Positions 6,415 to 16,297 of a stretch of DNA of 45,324 nucleotides are shown piece after piece. The DNA lies in contig NZ_LKAS01000002.1 in the NCBI RefSeq assembly GCF_002075085.1, positions 125,168 through 170,491 of the forward strand, read 5' to 3'. How positions within the stretch are numbered: position 1 is the stretch's first letter; each line of letters opens with the position of its first letter. Under the pieces are notes generated by a model. That model did not search any database. It saw nothing but the letters and a program-made list of their open reading frames with translations, and was not told the DNA's origin. This DNA comes from a bacterium endosymbiont of Pedicinus badii (GTDB lineage Bacteria > Pseudomonadota > Gammaproteobacteria > Enterobacterales > Enterobacteriaceae). Both the position numbers and the translations under genes were made by a program.

Positions 6415-7518
6415 ATGAAAAAAGTAGGTTTTGTAGGTTGGAGAGGTATGGTTGGTTCAATTTTACTAGAAAGAATTATTGAAAAAAATTTTTTTAGTTT
6501 CGTAAACATAGTTTTTTTGTCCACTTCTAAATTTAGTAATTCATTTTTAAAAAAAAAAGTAAAAAACCGAGTTTTACAAAACGCTTTTGATTTAAAAATT
6601 TTATATAATTTAGACATTATTATTAACTGTCAAGGAGAACATTATACTAAAAAAATTTATTATACCCTTAGAAAGATAGGATGGAAAGGATATTGGTTAG
6701 ATTCTTCAAAAACTTTAAGAATGCAAGAAGATACAATGATAGCTTTAGATCCAATCAATTCAAAAGAATTAGAAAATTCTATATCAAAAGGAATAAAAAA
6801 TTTTGCAGTTGGAAACTGCACTGTAAATTTAATGCTAATGTCTCTTGGAGGACTTTTTCAAAAAAATCTTGTAGAAAAAATTTTTGTTTCTACCTATCAG
6901 TCTATTTCTGGAGGAGGATCAAAATTTTTAAAAACTTGGTTTCTTCAAATGAAGAGATTTTACGAAGTTTCCTCAAAGTTTTTTGAGAAAAAATATATTT
7001 CTATTTCTCAAATAAATAAAGCAATTTCACATGAAATGCAAAAAAATAAAAAAACTTTTAAAAAAGTTGTATCCTGGAATGTAATTCCTTGGATCGGTAA
7101 AACAAAATTTGAATTTCTTCCTGAAGAAGAGTGGAAAGGTGAAGTAGAAACTAAAAAAATACTAAATCAAAATGTATCTGTTTATAGCACTTGTGTCAGA
7201 ATTAACGCTTTATGTTGCCATAGTCAATCATTTATAATCAAACTTAAAAAAGATATTTCTTTAAATGAGATTGAAAATATTTTAAAAAATCATAGTAAAT
7301 GGATTAGAATTGTACCAAATAAAAAAAAATATACAGAAAAGTTTTTAAATCCATTTTATGTTTCTGGAAGCACAAAAATATTTGTAGGAAGAATTGCAAA
7401 ATCTAAAAATTTAGGTAAGAATTATGTTTCTGTTTTTTCTGTAGCAGATCAATTAATATGGGGTTCTTCTGAACCTATTCTAAGGGTCTTAAAAAGATTA
7501 ATTTTTGGAGTTTTTTAA
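6415..7518 (+). CDS. asd: Aspartate-semialdehyde dehydrogenase
   Basis: NADPH-dependent reduction of aspartyl phosphate, the second step shared by lysine, threonine, methionine and diaminopimelate synthesis. 367 residues, exactly the E. coli length. The N-terminal Rossmann segment VGFVGWRGMVGSILLERI, the nucleophile Cys135 in GNCTVNL and the SGGGSK segment are all visible. A GGAG ribosome site precedes the ATG. It ends by a 4-base overlap with the convergent nfuA. It fits with lysC and dapF in the same window. Confidence 0.97.
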   Translation: MKKVGFVGWRGMVGSILLERIIEKNFFSFVNIVFLSTSKFSNSFLKKKVKNRVLQNAFDLKILYNLDIIINCQGEHYTKKIYYTLRKIGWKGYWLDSSKTLRMQEDTMIALDPINSKELENSISKGIKNFAVGNCTVNLMLMSLGGLFQKNLVEKIFVSTYQSISGGGSKFLKTWFLQMKRFYEVSSKFFEKKYISISQINKAISHEMQKNKKTFKKVVSWNVIPWIGKTKFEFLPEEEWKGEVETKKILNQNVSVYSTCVRINALCCHSQSFIIKLKKDISLNEIENILKNHSKWIRIVPNKKKYTEKFLNPFYVSGSTKIFVGRIAKSKNLGKNYVSVFSVADQLIWGSSEPILRVLKRLIFGVF

Positions 7519-8102
7519 AAATCAAAGCTTGTAAAATAGTTTTTTCTAGTTTTTTTATGTTTCGTAACATCTATGATACCTTTAATTTCTGGAAATCTTT
7601 TAATAACAGATTTTTCTATGCCTTCTCTTAGTGTAAGATTACTCATAGAGCAACCATTGCAAGATCCATGAAATTGCACTAACAATTTCATATTTTCTGT
7701 AATTTTTACTAATTTTATCTTTCCATTGTGTATACTTAATTTTTTATCTATATATTTTTTAAAAAATTTTTTTATTTCGTTAAAAATTTCTTTTTTGCTA
7801 TACTTATTTTTTGTATTTTTTTTTGGAACTTTTAAGACTAGTTTTGATTCTATTTCAGTATTTATAAAATCAATTTTTGCTTTTTTTAAAAATTTAAAAC
7901 TTTTTTCGTCTATATATACAGAAAATTTTGAAAATTTTATTTCTTTAATGTTGTCTTTTTTATCTTTTTTTTTACAATAAAGTATACTACATTCCGTATA
8001 ATTTGTATTAGGATACAGTACAGAAATTTTTATACATTTATCTTTTTTTCTCTTTAATATATTTGAAAAGTGATTTTGAGCTGATTTGCTAATTGTAATC
8101 AT
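7515..8102 (-). CDS. nfuA: NfuA Fe-S biogenesis/carrier protein
   Basis: 195 residues (E. coli 191). The N-terminal half is a degenerate A-type scaffold-like domain; the C-terminal NifU-like domain keeps the cluster-binding CxxC in GSCNGCSMSNLTLREGIE. It delivers 4Fe-4S clusters to client enzymes. It is divergent from bioH with a 44-base gap; gntX, which separates these genes in E. coli, is lost. Confidence 0.92.
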   Translation of the reverse strand: MITISKSAQNHFSNILKRKKDKCIKISVLYPNTNYTECSILYCKKKDKKDNIKEIKFSKFSVYIDEKSFKFLKKAKIDFINTEIESKLVLKVPKKNTKNKYSKKEIFNEIKKFFKKYIDKKLSIHNGKIKLVKITENMKLLVQFHGSCNGCSMSNLTLREGIEKSVIKRFPEIKGIIDVTKHKKTRKNYFTSFDF

Positions 8103-8146
8103 TCTTATTTAAAAAAATCGTTAAATTACTAAAATTCTATTATTTT

Positions 8147-8899
8147 ATGAAAAGAAATACAAGAAAAAAATTAGTATTTATACACGGTTGGGGAATAAAT
8201 TCTATAATTTGGTCAAAAATTTTAAAGTTTTTTTCAAAAAATTTTTTAATTTATACTATAGATATTCCAGGGTATAAAAAAAATTTTATTGATGCTTCTT
8301 TTGAAGAACTATGTGATTTAATTAAAAAAAAGATTCCTAAAAATGCTATTTTATTAGCATGGTCTTTAGGAGGTTTGTTTGCTATACAATGTATAAATCA
8401 AAAAAAAGATGATTTCCTTGGATGCATACTAGTTTGTTGCTCTCCTTATTTTATTGAAAAAGAGAATTGGTCAGGAGTGTCGGAAAAAATTTTTTTACAA
8501 TTCGAAAATAGAGTAAAAACAAACAGACTACAAAGTATAGAAAAATTTTTATTGCTAAACTTTATTAAAACTAAAAATTGTGTGCACAAATTTAAAAAAA
8601 GTAAAAAAGATTTTTTACAAAAGCAGTATATTCCTTGTAAAAGAACTTTACTGCAAGGATTAGATATTATTAAAAATTGCGATTTAAGAAATTCTTTAAA
8701 AAACATTGATATTCCTTTATTAAGAATTTATGGAAGATTAGATTTTTTAATTTCTGAAAAATGTATTAAAAATATTGATGTTCTTGTAAAAAAAAGTAAA
8801 AAAAAAGTTTTTTTTCTTTCAGGACATGCCCCTTTTATATCAGAAAAAGAACAGTTTGTTTCAGTAATAGAGAAATTTTCTAAAATCTCATTCAAGTAA
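8147..8899 (+). CDS. bioH: BioH, pimeloyl-ACP methyl ester carboxylesterase
   Basis: Alpha/beta hydrolase that ends pimelate synthesis for biotin by removing the methyl ester from pimeloyl-ACP. 250 residues (E. coli 256). The nucleophile Ser73 sits in AWSLGG, the acid in RIYGRLDFL, the catalytic His in SGHAPFISE, and the oxyanion segment FIHGWG at the N-terminus; the pattern matches BioH rather than other esterases. Context (nfuA beside it, the E. coli order) supports the name. The other bio genes are not in the window. It suggests that biotin is made for the partnership. Confidence 0.88.
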   Translation: MKRNTRKKLVFIHGWGINSIIWSKILKFFSKNFLIYTIDIPGYKKNFIDASFEELCDLIKKKIPKNAILLAWSLGGLFAIQCINQKKDDFLGCILVCCSPYFIEKENWSGVSEKIFLQFENRVKTNRLQSIEKFLLLNFIKTKNCVHKFKKSKKDFLQKQYIPCKRTLLQGLDIIKNCDLRNSLKNIDIPLLRIYGRLDFLISEKCIKNIDVLVKKSKKKVFFLSGHAPFISEKEQFVSVIEKFSKISFK

Positions 8900-8915
8900 A
8901 TCTATAAATAAAATA

Positions 8916-8945
8916 TTGATTAATTGTAAAATAATTCTGTATACT
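8916..8945 (+). promoter_or_regulatory. Candidate sigma-70 promoter for aroK-aroB
   Basis: TTGATT at 8916-8921 and TATACT at 8940-8945 are separated by 18 bases, 37 bases before the aroK ATG. The 83-base gap after bioH contains no gene. Position and spacing are good, but AT-rich DNA makes chance matches likely. Confidence 0.45.
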
Positions 8946-8982
8946 ACTAAAATAGTCTTAAAATTAATAGTTATAGGATTTT

Positions 8983-9513
8983 ATGATAACAAAAAATAGA
9001 AATATTTTTTTAATTGGACCTTTAGGAGCTGGAAAAAGTACAATTGGAAGATATTTAGCTCAACAACTTAATATGGAATTTTTTGATTCAGATTTTGAAA
9101 TAGAAAAAAGAACAGGTGCAGATATTGGATGGGTATTTGACGTAGAAGGAGAAAATGGATTCAGAATAAGAGAAGAAAAAATCATAGAAGAGTTGACAAA
9201 AAAAAATGGAATTGTTTTAGCAACAGGAGGAGGATCAATTCAATCTCAAAAAAATAGAAATTGTCTCTCTTCAAATGGTACAGTTGTATACTTAAAAACT
9301 ACAATAGAAAAACAACTTTCTAGAACAAAAAGAGATAAAAAAAGACCCTTTATTCAACAATATAAAGGAGAGTCTTTATATAATGCTTTGAAAAAATTAG
9401 CAAAAGAAAGAAATCCTTTATACGAACAAATATCTGATTTTATCATTCCTACTGATTCACAAAGTGCAAAAGTAATAGTAAATCAAATCATATCTTCTAT
9501 AGAAGATATCTAG
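8983..9513 (+). CDS. aroK: Shikimate kinase I
   Basis: ATP-dependent 3-phosphorylation of shikimate on the way to chorismate. 176 residues (E. coli AroK 173). The P-loop GPLGAGKST is at residues 12-20, followed by [18 protein letters not shown], the shikimate-binding LATGGGSI, and the lid segment RDKKRPFI. It is one of the better conserved proteins here. aroB follows after four bases; damX, dam and gph, which follow aroB in E. coli, are missing. Confidence 0.96.
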   Translation: MITKNRNIFLIGPLGAGKSTIGRYLAQQLNMEFFDSDFEIEKRTGADIGWVFDVEGENGFRIREEKIIEELTKKNGIVLATGGGSIQSQKNRNCLSSNGTVVYLKTTIEKQLSRTKRDKKRPFIQQYKGESLYNALKKLAKERNPLYEQISDFIIPTDSQSAKVIVNQIISSIEDI

Positions 9514-9517
9514 TTTT

Positions 9518-10609
9518 ATGAAAAAAATAAGTTTAAAAAATCAAAATTTTACATATCCTATCTATATTGGAAAAAATATTTTTTCTAAATTTCTAGTTTT
9601 TTCTTCTATTTTTTCTATCCAAAAAAACAGAAAAATTATCTTGATAACCGAAAAGAAAATTTTTTCAAAATATATAAAAAAAATGATTTTAAACTTGAAA
9701 AATACGAAATTGTATATTGTACCTGGAGGAGAAAAAATTAAATCTTTTTTTTACTATAAGAAAATACTGTTTTTTTTACTAAAAAATTTAATTCGTAGAA
9801 ATTCTTGTATAATTGCTATCGGAGGAGGTTCTTTAATTGATTTAGTAGGATTTGCTTCCTCTACCTATTTAAGAGGAATAAGTTTATTTATTTTTCCAAC
9901 TACTTTATTATCACAAGTAGATTCTTCAATAGGAGGAAAAAATTCTATTAACTTTAGCAACAAAAAAAATATTATAGGAACTTTCTATCAACCTAGCTTA
10001 GTAGTTATAGATATAATTTTCCTATCTTCTCTAAAAAGTAAAGAATTGTCCAATGGTTTAGCAGAAATTATTAAATATGCTATTAGTTTCGACAAAATTT
10101 TCTTTCATTGGTTAGAAAAAAATATTGATTCTATATTTTCTTTGAAAGAAAAAGAAATTTTTTATTGCATTGAAAAATGCTGTAAAATTAAGTGCAGGAT
10201 AGTTTCTAAAGATGAAAAAGAAAAAGGGATTCGATCTTTATTAAATTTGGGACATACCTATGGACATGCTATAGAATCTTTATTTAAAGGAAAATGGAAT
10301 CATGGTGAATCAGTTTCTTTAGGGATAGTGCTTGCTTCTTATTCTTCTTTTTTACTAAAAATTTTTTCTAAAAAAGAAATACAAAGAACTAAAGAAATTT
10401 TAGAAAAGTCAAATCTTCCTATTAATTTCCCTCATAAGATTAAAATAGATAAATTTTTAAAAATTATGAAATACGATAAAAAAAATTTAGAAAAAAAAAA
10501 TGCTTTAATTCTTCCTTTAAAAATAGGAAAGGTAAAAAAATTTTATGGAATTTCCGAAGATATAATAATTTCATCAATAGAATCTATAAACAATAAAATC
10601 TTTTATTAA
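9518..10609 (+). CDS. aroB: 3-dehydroquinate synthase
   Basis: NAD- and metal-dependent cyclisation of DAHP to 3-dehydroquinate, second step of the shikimate pathway. 363 residues (E. coli 362). Visible motifs are the NAD-binding GGGSLIDLVGFASSTYLRG, the FPTTLLSQVDSSIGGKNSIN active-site segment, and metal-ligand histidines in NLGHTYGHAIES and WNHGESVSLG. Translationally coupled to aroK. Confidence 0.97.
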   Translation: MKKISLKNQNFTYPIYIGKNIFSKFLVFSSIFSIQKNRKIILITEKKIFSKYIKKMILNLKNTKLYIVPGGEKIKSFFYYKKILFFLLKNLIRRNSCIIAIGGGSLIDLVGFASSTYLRGISLFIFPTTLLSQVDSSIGGKNSINFSNKKNIIGTFYQPSLVVIDIIFLSSLKSKELSNGLAEIIKYAISFDKIFFHWLEKNIDSIFSLKEKEIFYCIEKCCKIKCRIVSKDEKEKGIRSLLNLGHTYGHAIESLFKGKWNHGESVSLGIVLASYSSFLLKIFSKKEIQRTKEILEKSNLPINFPHKIKIDKFLKIMKYDKKNLEKKNALILPLKIGKVKKFYGISEDIIISSIESINNKIFY

Positions 10610-10626
10610 AAATAGTACTACAAAAT

Positions 10627-11304
10627 ATGAAAATTAAAAAATTTTTAATTAAACCATCTATCATATGTGCTAATTTTGCAATTCTTGGAAAAGAAATAGA
10701 GAATCTAATTCATTGTGGAATAGATAGTATACATTTTGACGTTATGGATAATCATTATGTACCAAATTTAACTATAGGACCTTTAGTATTAAAATCTATC
10801 AGAGAATACGGAATTAATATTCCTATTGATGTACACCTAATGATAAAACCATTAGAAGAAAAAATAGTACTAGATTTTATAGAATTTGGAGCAAATTGTA
10901 TTATATTGCATTCTGATTCCACTGATCATTTGGATAAATTTTTGCAAATTGTCAAAAATAAAAATTGCTGTTCTGGAATTGCATTAAGTCCTACCTCTTC
11001 TATTGAAATACTAGAATATGTTATAGATAAACTGGATATAATTCTAATTATGCTAGTTAATCCTGGATTTTCTGGACAAAAATATATACCATCCATAATA
11101 AAAAAAATTAAAAAAGTTAAAAAAATTATTCAAAATTTGGGAAGAAGAAATATAATTTTAGAAGTAGATGGTGGAATTAATACTAAGAATATTAAAAAAT
11201 TGTATGATTCTGGAGCAAGTTCTTTCGTCATAGGAAAAGAAATTTTTAAAGAAAAAAACTATTTTAAAATTATCAGAAAAATTAATAAAATATTATCTAA
11301 TTGA
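10627..11304 (+). CDS. rpe: Ribulose-phosphate 3-epimerase
   Basis: Pentose phosphate pathway enzyme interconverting ribulose 5-phosphate and xylulose 5-phosphate. 225 residues, the E. coli length. TIM-barrel markers are KPSIICANFAILG, FDVMDNHYVPNLTIGP, DVHLMI, MLVNPGFSGQ and EVDGGIN, which carry the metal ligands and catalytic aspartates. In the E. coli order dam-rpe-gph-trpS, dam and gph have been lost, leaving aroB-rpe-trpS. Confidence 0.96.
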   Translation: MKIKKFLIKPSIICANFAILGKEIENLIHCGIDSIHFDVMDNHYVPNLTIGPLVLKSIREYGINIPIDVHLMIKPLEEKIVLDFIEFGANCIILHSDSTDHLDKFLQIVKNKNCCSGIALSPTSSIEILEYVIDKLDIILIMLVNPGFSGQKYIPSIIKKIKKVKKIIQNLGRRNIILEVDGGINTKNIKKLYDSGASSFVIGKEIFKEKNYFKIIRKINKILSN

Positions 11305-11314
11305 AAGAAAAAAT

Positions 11315-12316
11315 ATGAAAAAAAGAATAGTTTTTAGCAGCATACAGCCATCTGGACAAATAACATTAGGAAATTATTTAGGTTGTTTACTACATTGGAA
11401 ATCTTTTCAAAAAAATTATAAATGTATTTATGGAATAGCGGATTTGCACTCTATAACTACAAAAAAAATAAGAAAAGAAAAAGAAATCTATAAATTTTCT
11501 TTAGATTTATGTGCTTACTATTTGTCTTGTGGAATAAATCATAAAAAAAGTATTATTTTTTTACAATCTGAAGTTCCTCAACATACTCAATTATATTGGA
11601 TTTTAAATTGTTTTACGAAAGTGAATGATTTAAAAAGAATGACACAATTTAAAAAAATACTATTAGAAAAAAGAGTAACAAACTCTGGAATTTTTACTTA
11701 TCCCGTTCTTATGGCATCTGATATACTACTCTATCAAACAAATCTAGTTCCTATAGGATTAGATCAAAAACAACATATGGAACTAGTAAAAAAAATAGGA
11801 AAAAATTTTAATGCAATTTATGGAAAAACATTTATTTTACCTAAATATTTTATTCCTAGAATAGGATCTAAGATTATGTCTTTACAAAATCCGAAATTAA
11901 AAATGTCTAAATCAGATCCAAATAATAGTGGAAAAATACTCGTCTTAGAAAATGTAGAGCTAATAAAAAAAAAAATATTAAAATCTGTAACAGATAGTGA
12001 AAATCCACCTAATATACGATATGATCTATCTAAAAAACCTGGAGTTTCTAATTTACTAGAAATTTTAGCATGCATAAAAAAGAAAAATATAAAAGAATTA
12101 GAAAAAAAATTTTTTGATACTAAATCATACAAAAAATTCAAATGTATAGTTGCTGAAGAAGTATGTAAAAAAATTGAGAAAATACAAAAAAAATATTTTT
12201 TTATTAGAAAAGAAGAGAATTATCTTAAATCTATTTTATTAAAAGGCTCTATTATAGCTAAAAAAATAGCAAAAAAAAATCTTACAAAAATTTATCAAAA
12301 ATTACACTTAAAATAA
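11315..12316 (+). CDS. trpS: Tryptophanyl-tRNA synthetase
   Basis: Class I aminoacyl-tRNA synthetase, 333 residues (E. coli 334). The HIGH-like motif reads TLGNYLG near residue 20, and the KMSKS motif is LKMSKSDPN. The GLDQKQHMEL segment is the tryptophan-binding region. It charges the tRNA-Trp encoded at 786-858. A run of eleven A lies inside the gene near 11965-11975 with the frame intact. Ten bases separate it from rpe. Confidence 0.97.
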   Translation: MKKRIVFSSIQPSGQITLGNYLGCLLHWKSFQKNYKCIYGIADLHSITTKKIRKEKEIYKFSLDLCAYYLSCGINHKKSIIFLQSEVPQHTQLYWILNCFTKVNDLKRMTQFKKILLEKRVTNSGIFTYPVLMASDILLYQTNLVPIGLDQKQHMELVKKIGKNFNAIYGKTFILPKYFIPRIGSKIMSLQNPKLKMSKSDPNNSGKILVLENVELIKKKILKSVTDSENPPNIRYDLSKKPGVSNLLEILACIKKKNIKELEKKFFDTKSYKKFKCIVAEEVCKKIEKIQKKYFFIRKEENYLKSILLKGSIIAKKIAKKNLTKIYQKLHLK

Positions 12317-12354
12317 AAATTACTACTATTTTGTTTATAAAAATAGAAATTTTA

Positions 12355-12381
12355 TATATACTACTAAGAATTTTGTATATA
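12355..12381 (+). terminator. Possible hairpin after trpS
   Basis: TATATAC at 12355-12361 and GTATATA at 12375-12381 can pair, and flanking T and A stretches lengthen the stem with one bulge. It lies in the 171-base gap between trpS and pabA. All-AT stems arise easily by chance here, so this is weak. I see nothing else in the gap except an 18-base repeat at 12447-12464. Confidence 0.3.
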
Positions 12382-12487
12382 AAAATTGTAAAATTTTGTA
12401 CTAATTTTTTTAAAAATAAAAAATTACTTAATAAAATTTATAGAATTTATTAAAAATAGTACTAGACAAAAATTAAAATTTATTTTA

Positions 12488-13084
12488 ATGAAAGAAAATA
12501 TTTTAAAAAAAAAAATTCTGATTATTGATAATTATGATTCTTTTACTTGGAATATATACCAATATATAAAAATATTTTGCAAAAAAGTATTCGTTTTTTA
12601 TAACGATAAAATTGATATAAAAAAAATTAGAAAAATCAATCCGAATAGTATTATTATTTCTCCTGGTCCTGGTATACCAAAAGATTCTGGAGTCTGTAAA
12701 AAAATAATGAAAAATTTCCATAAGAAAATCCCTATACTAGGAGTATGTTTAGGGCATCAAATTATAGGAGAATTCTTTGGAGCTAAATTAAAAAATTCAC
12801 CAATCATAATGCATGGAAAAACTTCTATTCTTTTTAGAAAAAAATCTAAAATATTTTATAAGATTCCTAATAAAATTTTAGTTAACAGGTACCATTCTTA
12901 CGTAGTAAGTTTAAAAAAATTTCCAAATTGTCTAAAAATTATAGCTCATACAAAATCAAAAAGAAATTTAGAAATTATGGCAATTGAACATAAAAAATTT
13001 CCAGTATATGGAGTGCAATTTCATCCAGAAAGTATATTTACAGAATTTGGAAAAGAAATATTATATAATTTTTTATCTATTTAA
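12488..13084 (+). CDS. pabA: Aminodeoxychorismate synthase glutamine amidotransferase subunit (PabA)
   Basis: Class I glutamine amidotransferase, 198 residues (E. coli PabA 187). It supplies ammonia to PabB for p-aminobenzoate and folate synthesis. The catalytic Cys87 lies in GVCLGHQ, the His-Glu pair in QFHPES, and the N-terminus has IDNYDSFTWN. TrpG, the anthranilate homologue, is very similar; the position between trpS and rpsL is that of pabA in E. coli, which decides the call. In some bacteria one subunit serves both partners; pabB and trpE are not in the window. Confidence 0.83.
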   Translation: MKENILKKKILIIDNYDSFTWNIYQYIKIFCKKVFVFYNDKIDIKKIRKINPNSIIISPGPGIPKDSGVCKKIMKNFHKKIPILGVCLGHQIIGEFFGAKLKNSPIIMHGKTSILFRKKSKIFYKIPNKILVNRYHSYVVSLKKFPNCLKIIAHTKSKRNLEIMAIEHKKFPVYGVQFHPESIFTEFGKEILYNFLSI

Positions 13085-13167
13085 CTCATTTTATTATTTG
13101 ATCCTAAAATTTCATTTTAAATAAAATATAAAAATTTTTATAATAGAAAGAATCTAATTTATAATTT

Positions 13168-13186
13168 ACTAATTTTAAAAATTAGT
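13168..13186. repeat. Inverted repeat upstream of rpsL
   Basis: ACTAATTTT, one A, AAAATTAGT form a perfect 9-bp inverted repeat in the 176-base gap before the str operon. Two TATAAT words (13139-13144 and 13160-13165) lie just upstream and could be -10 elements of the operon promoter, without a clear -35. The gap holds no gene. The repeat may be an RNA hairpin or chance. Confidence 0.35.
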
Positions 13187-13260
13187 ACAATTTTGTAAAA
13201 ATTAAAAAACTTTATTTATGAATTAATAAAAACAACAAAATTTCTATAAGGAAGGTACTT

Positions 13261-13635
13261 ATGAGTACAATTAATCAATTAGTTAGAAAAAAAAGATCTA
13301 TAAAATCTATAAAAAGTAGTGTTCCAGCTTTATCTAAGTGTCCACAAAAAAGAGGAGTTTGTACTAGAGTGTATACTACTACTCCTAAAAAACCAAATTC
13401 TGCTCTTCGTAAAGTATGTAGAGTTAGATTAACTAATGGGTTTGAAGTTACCTCTTATATAGGAGGAGAAGGTCATAATTTACAAGAGCATTCCGTAGTT
13501 TTGATAAGAGGAGGTAGAGTAAAAGATCTTCCAGGAGTGAGGTATCATACAATTAGAGGTGCTTTGGATTGTTCTGGGGTAAAAAATAGAAAAAAAAGCA
13601 GATCTAAGTACGGAGTAAAAAAAAATAAAACATAA
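13261..13635 (+). CDS. rpsL: 30S ribosomal protein S12
   Basis: 124 residues, the E. coli length. The decoding-centre segments [15 protein letters not shown] and [13 protein letters not shown] (with the aspartate that RimO modifies in other bacteria) are intact. First gene of the str operon, with a strong AAGGAAGG ribosome site before the ATG. Confidence 0.99.
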   Translation: MSTINQLVRKKRSIKSIKSSVPALSKCPQKRGVCTRVYTTTPKKPNSALRKVCRVRLTNGFEVTSYIGGEGHNLQEHSVVLIRGGRVKDLPGVRYHTIRGALDCSGVKNRKKSRSKYGVKKNKT

Positions 13636-13665
13636 TAAAATAGTAAAAATTTTGGAGTTCTACAA

Positions 13666-14136
13666 ATGTCTAGAAAAAAATTTATTGGACAGAGAAAAAT
13701 ACTACCAGATCCTAAATTCGGTTCTGTTCTTTTAGCAAAATTTATTAATATTTTGATGTTCGATGGAAAAAAATCTTTAGCAGAAAAAATAGTGTATAAA
13801 GCACTCAAAATATGTGCTAAAAAATCAGGAAAAAGTAGGATTGAAACTTTCGAATCCGCATTAGAAAATGTTAAACCTAGTGTTGAAGTTAAATCTAGAA
13901 GAGTAGGAGGATCAACATATCAAGTTCCAGTAGAAGTAAAAAGTAGCAGAAAAAATACTTTAGCAATGCGTTGGATTATAGAATCTGCTAGAAAGAGAAA
14001 AGAAAAATCTATGTTCTTAAAATTAGCAGAAGAAATTTCTGACGCAGAAAAAAATAGAGGTTTTTCTGTTAAAAGAAAAGAAGATATGCATAAAATTGCT
14101 GAAGCAAATAAAGCTTTTGCTCATTATAGATGGTAA
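13666..14136 (+). CDS. rpsG: 30S ribosomal protein S7
   Basis: 156 residues, the usual length for S7 outside E. coli K-12, whose protein is longer. Conserved blocks are [36 protein letters not shown] and [18 protein letters not shown]. It nucleates assembly of the 30S head. Second gene of the str operon, 25 bases before fusA. Confidence 0.99.
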   Translation: MSRKKFIGQRKILPDPKFGSVLLAKFINILMFDGKKSLAEKIVYKALKICAKKSGKSRIETFESALENVKPSVEVKSRRVGGSTYQVPVEVKSSRKNTLAMRWIIESARKRKEKSMFLKLAEEISDAEKNRGFSVKRKEDMHKIAEANKAFAHYRW

Positions 14137-14161
14137 CTTAATTTAAATAAAGGAGTATAAT

Positions 14162-16267
14162 TTGACAAAAACTACACCAATTCAAAGATATAGGAATATA
14201 GGAATTAGTGCTCACATAGATGCTGGAAAAACAACAACTACTGAAAGAATACTGTTTTATACAGGAGTAAACCATAAAATTGGAGAAGTCCATCATGGTT
14301 CAGCTACTATGGATTGGATGGATCAAGAACAAGAAAGAGGCATTACAATTACTTCTGCAGCAACAACTTGTTTTTGGAGTGGTATGGCAAATCAATTTGA
14401 GCCTCATAGAATTAATATCATTGATACTCCAGGACATGTAGATTTTACTATAGAAGTAGAAAGATCTATGAGAATTCTAGATGGAGTAGTAATGATATAC
14501 TGCGCTGTTGGAGGAGTACAACCTCAATCAGAAACTGTTTGGAGACAGGCAAATAGATATAAAATTCCCAGAATTGCTTTCGTAAATAAAATGGACAGAA
14601 TTGGAGCGAATTATTTTCTTGTTATAAAACAGTTAAAAGAAAGATTACTTGCAAATCCTATTCCAATTCATCTATCTATAGGATCTGAAGAAAATTTTAC
14701 AGGTATTATTGATTTAATAAAGATGAAGGCAATACATTGGAAAGACAATGATCAAGGAATATCTTTCACATATTCAGAAATTCCTCATTTTCTAAAAGAA
14801 ATTTCTTTTAAATACAATCAAAAAATTATAGAATCTGCTGCAGAATCTTCAGAAGATCTTTTAGAAAAATATATTTCAGGAAAAAAATTAACAGAAAAAG
14901 AAATAAAATCTGGACTAAGAAAAAGAGTTCTAAATAACGAAATTACTTTAGTAACTTGTGGTTCAGCATTCAAAAATAAAGGAGTGCAGTCCATGTTAGA
15001 TGCTATAGTAGAATACCTTCCTTCTCCAAAAGATCTTCCTCCAATTTATGGAATAGATGAGAAGAGTGAAAAGAAAATTTTTAGAAAATCTGATGAAAAT
15101 GAGCCTTTTTCAGCTTTAGCTTTTAAAATATCCAACGATGCATTTTCTGGAAATTTAACATTTTTTAGAGTATATTCTGGAAAAATACATTCTGGTTGTA
15201 CAATTTTAAACTCTACAAAGAAAAAAAAAGAAAGAATAGGAAGAATAGTACAGATGCATGCTAATAAAAGAGAAGAAATTAGGGAAGTAAAAGCTGGAGA
15301 TATTGCAGCTGCAGTAGGGCTTAAACAAATTACAACTGGAGATACTCTTTGTGATTTAGAAAATCCCATTATACTAGAAAAAATGGCATTTCCTGATCCA
15401 GTTATTTCAGTTGCTATAGAACCAAAAACAAGAGCAGATCAGGAAAAAATGAGTTTGGCACTAAATAAATTAGCACAGGAAGATCCTTCATTTAAAGTAT
15501 GGATTGATCAAGAATCTGGACAAACAGTAATTGCAGGTATGGGAGAACTTCATTTAGAAATACTGATAGAAAGAATGAAAAGAGAATTTCAAGTTCTTGC
15601 TAATGTTGGAAAAACTCAAGTAGCTTATAGAGAAACTATAAAAAAATCTGTAGAACAAGAAGGAAAATTTATTAGACAATCTGGTGGTAGAGGACAATTT
15701 GGGCATGTTTGGATCAGAATAGAACCCATAAAAAAATCTGAAAATAAAATTTATAGATTTGTTAATAAGATAGTTGGAGGAACTATACCGAAAGAATACA
15801 TACCTGCTATTGATAAAGGAATAAGAGAACAAATTAAAAGTGGAGTTTTAGCTGGATATCCCATAGTAAATGTTCAAGTTACAGTGTTTGATGGATCATT
15901 TCATGAAGTAGATTCTTCTGAAATAGCTTTTAAAATAGCTAGTTCTATTGCATTTAAAGAGGGATTTATGAAAGCTAATCCTGTAATTTTAGAACCAATT
16001 ATGTCTGTAGAAATAGAGACTCCAGAGCAATATATGGGAGATGTAATAGGAGATCTAAATAGAAGAAGAGGAACAATAGAAAGTATGGAAAGTTTTTCTT
16101 TTGGAAAAAAAATTAAATCAAGTATTCCTTTATCTGAAATGTTTGGTTACGCCACTGATTTAAGATCTCAAACACAAGGAAGAGCTTGCTATTCTATGGA
16201 ATTTTTGAAATACCAAGAGGCTCCAAAAAATATTTCTGAAAAAATTATTATTGAAAGAAAAAAATAA
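14162..16267 (+). CDS. fusA: Translation elongation factor G
   Basis: GTPase that drives ribosomal translocation and helps recycling, 701 residues (E. coli 704). The P-loop AHIDAGKT is at 17-24, followed by G3 DTPGH and G4 NKMD; domain IV keeps its [10 protein letters not shown] loop. The start is a TTG, preceded by a perfect AAGGAG at the right distance, and the N-terminal sequence [14 protein letters not shown] aligns with E. coli from this codon. The tufA gene that follows fusA in E. coli is absent. Confidence 0.98.
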   Translation: MTKTTPIQRYRNIGISAHIDAGKTTTTERILFYTGVNHKIGEVHHGSATMDWMDQEQERGITITSAATTCFWSGMANQFEPHRINIIDTPGHVDFTIEVERSMRILDGVVMIYCAVGGVQPQSETVWRQANRYKIPRIAFVNKMDRIGANYFLVIKQLKERLLANPIPIHLSIGSEENFTGIIDLIKMKAIHWKDNDQGISFTYSEIPHFLKEISFKYNQKIIESAAESSEDLLEKYISGKKLTEKEIKSGLRKRVLNNEITLVTCGSAFKNKGVQSMLDAIVEYLPSPKDLPPIYGIDEKSEKKIFRKSDENEPFSALAFKISNDAFSGNLTFFRVYSGKIHSGCTILNSTKKKKERIGRIVQMHANKREEIREVKAGDIAAAVGLKQITTGDTLCDLENPIILEKMAFPDPVISVAIEPKTRADQEKMSLALNKLAQEDPSFKVWIDQESGQTVIAGMGELHLEILIERMKREFQVLANVGKTQVAYRETIKKSVEQEGKFIRQSGGRGQFGHVWIRIEPIKKSENKIYRFVNKIVGGTIPKEYIPAIDKGIREQIKSGVLAGYPIVNVQVTVFDGSFHEVDSSEIAFKIASSIAFKEGFMKANPVILEPIMSVEIETPEQYMGDVIGDLNRRRGTIESMESFSFGKKIKSSIPLSEMFGYATDLRSQTQGRACYSMEFLKYQEAPKNISEKIIIERKK

Positions 16268-16297
16268 ATATTATTTATAATTTTCAAATAGTTTCTA

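Noticed and set aside
12488-13084. Naming the amidotransferase trpG
   Set aside because: Sequence alone does not exclude it, but the trpS-pabA-rpsL order is that of E. coli pabA and no trp genes are adjacent.
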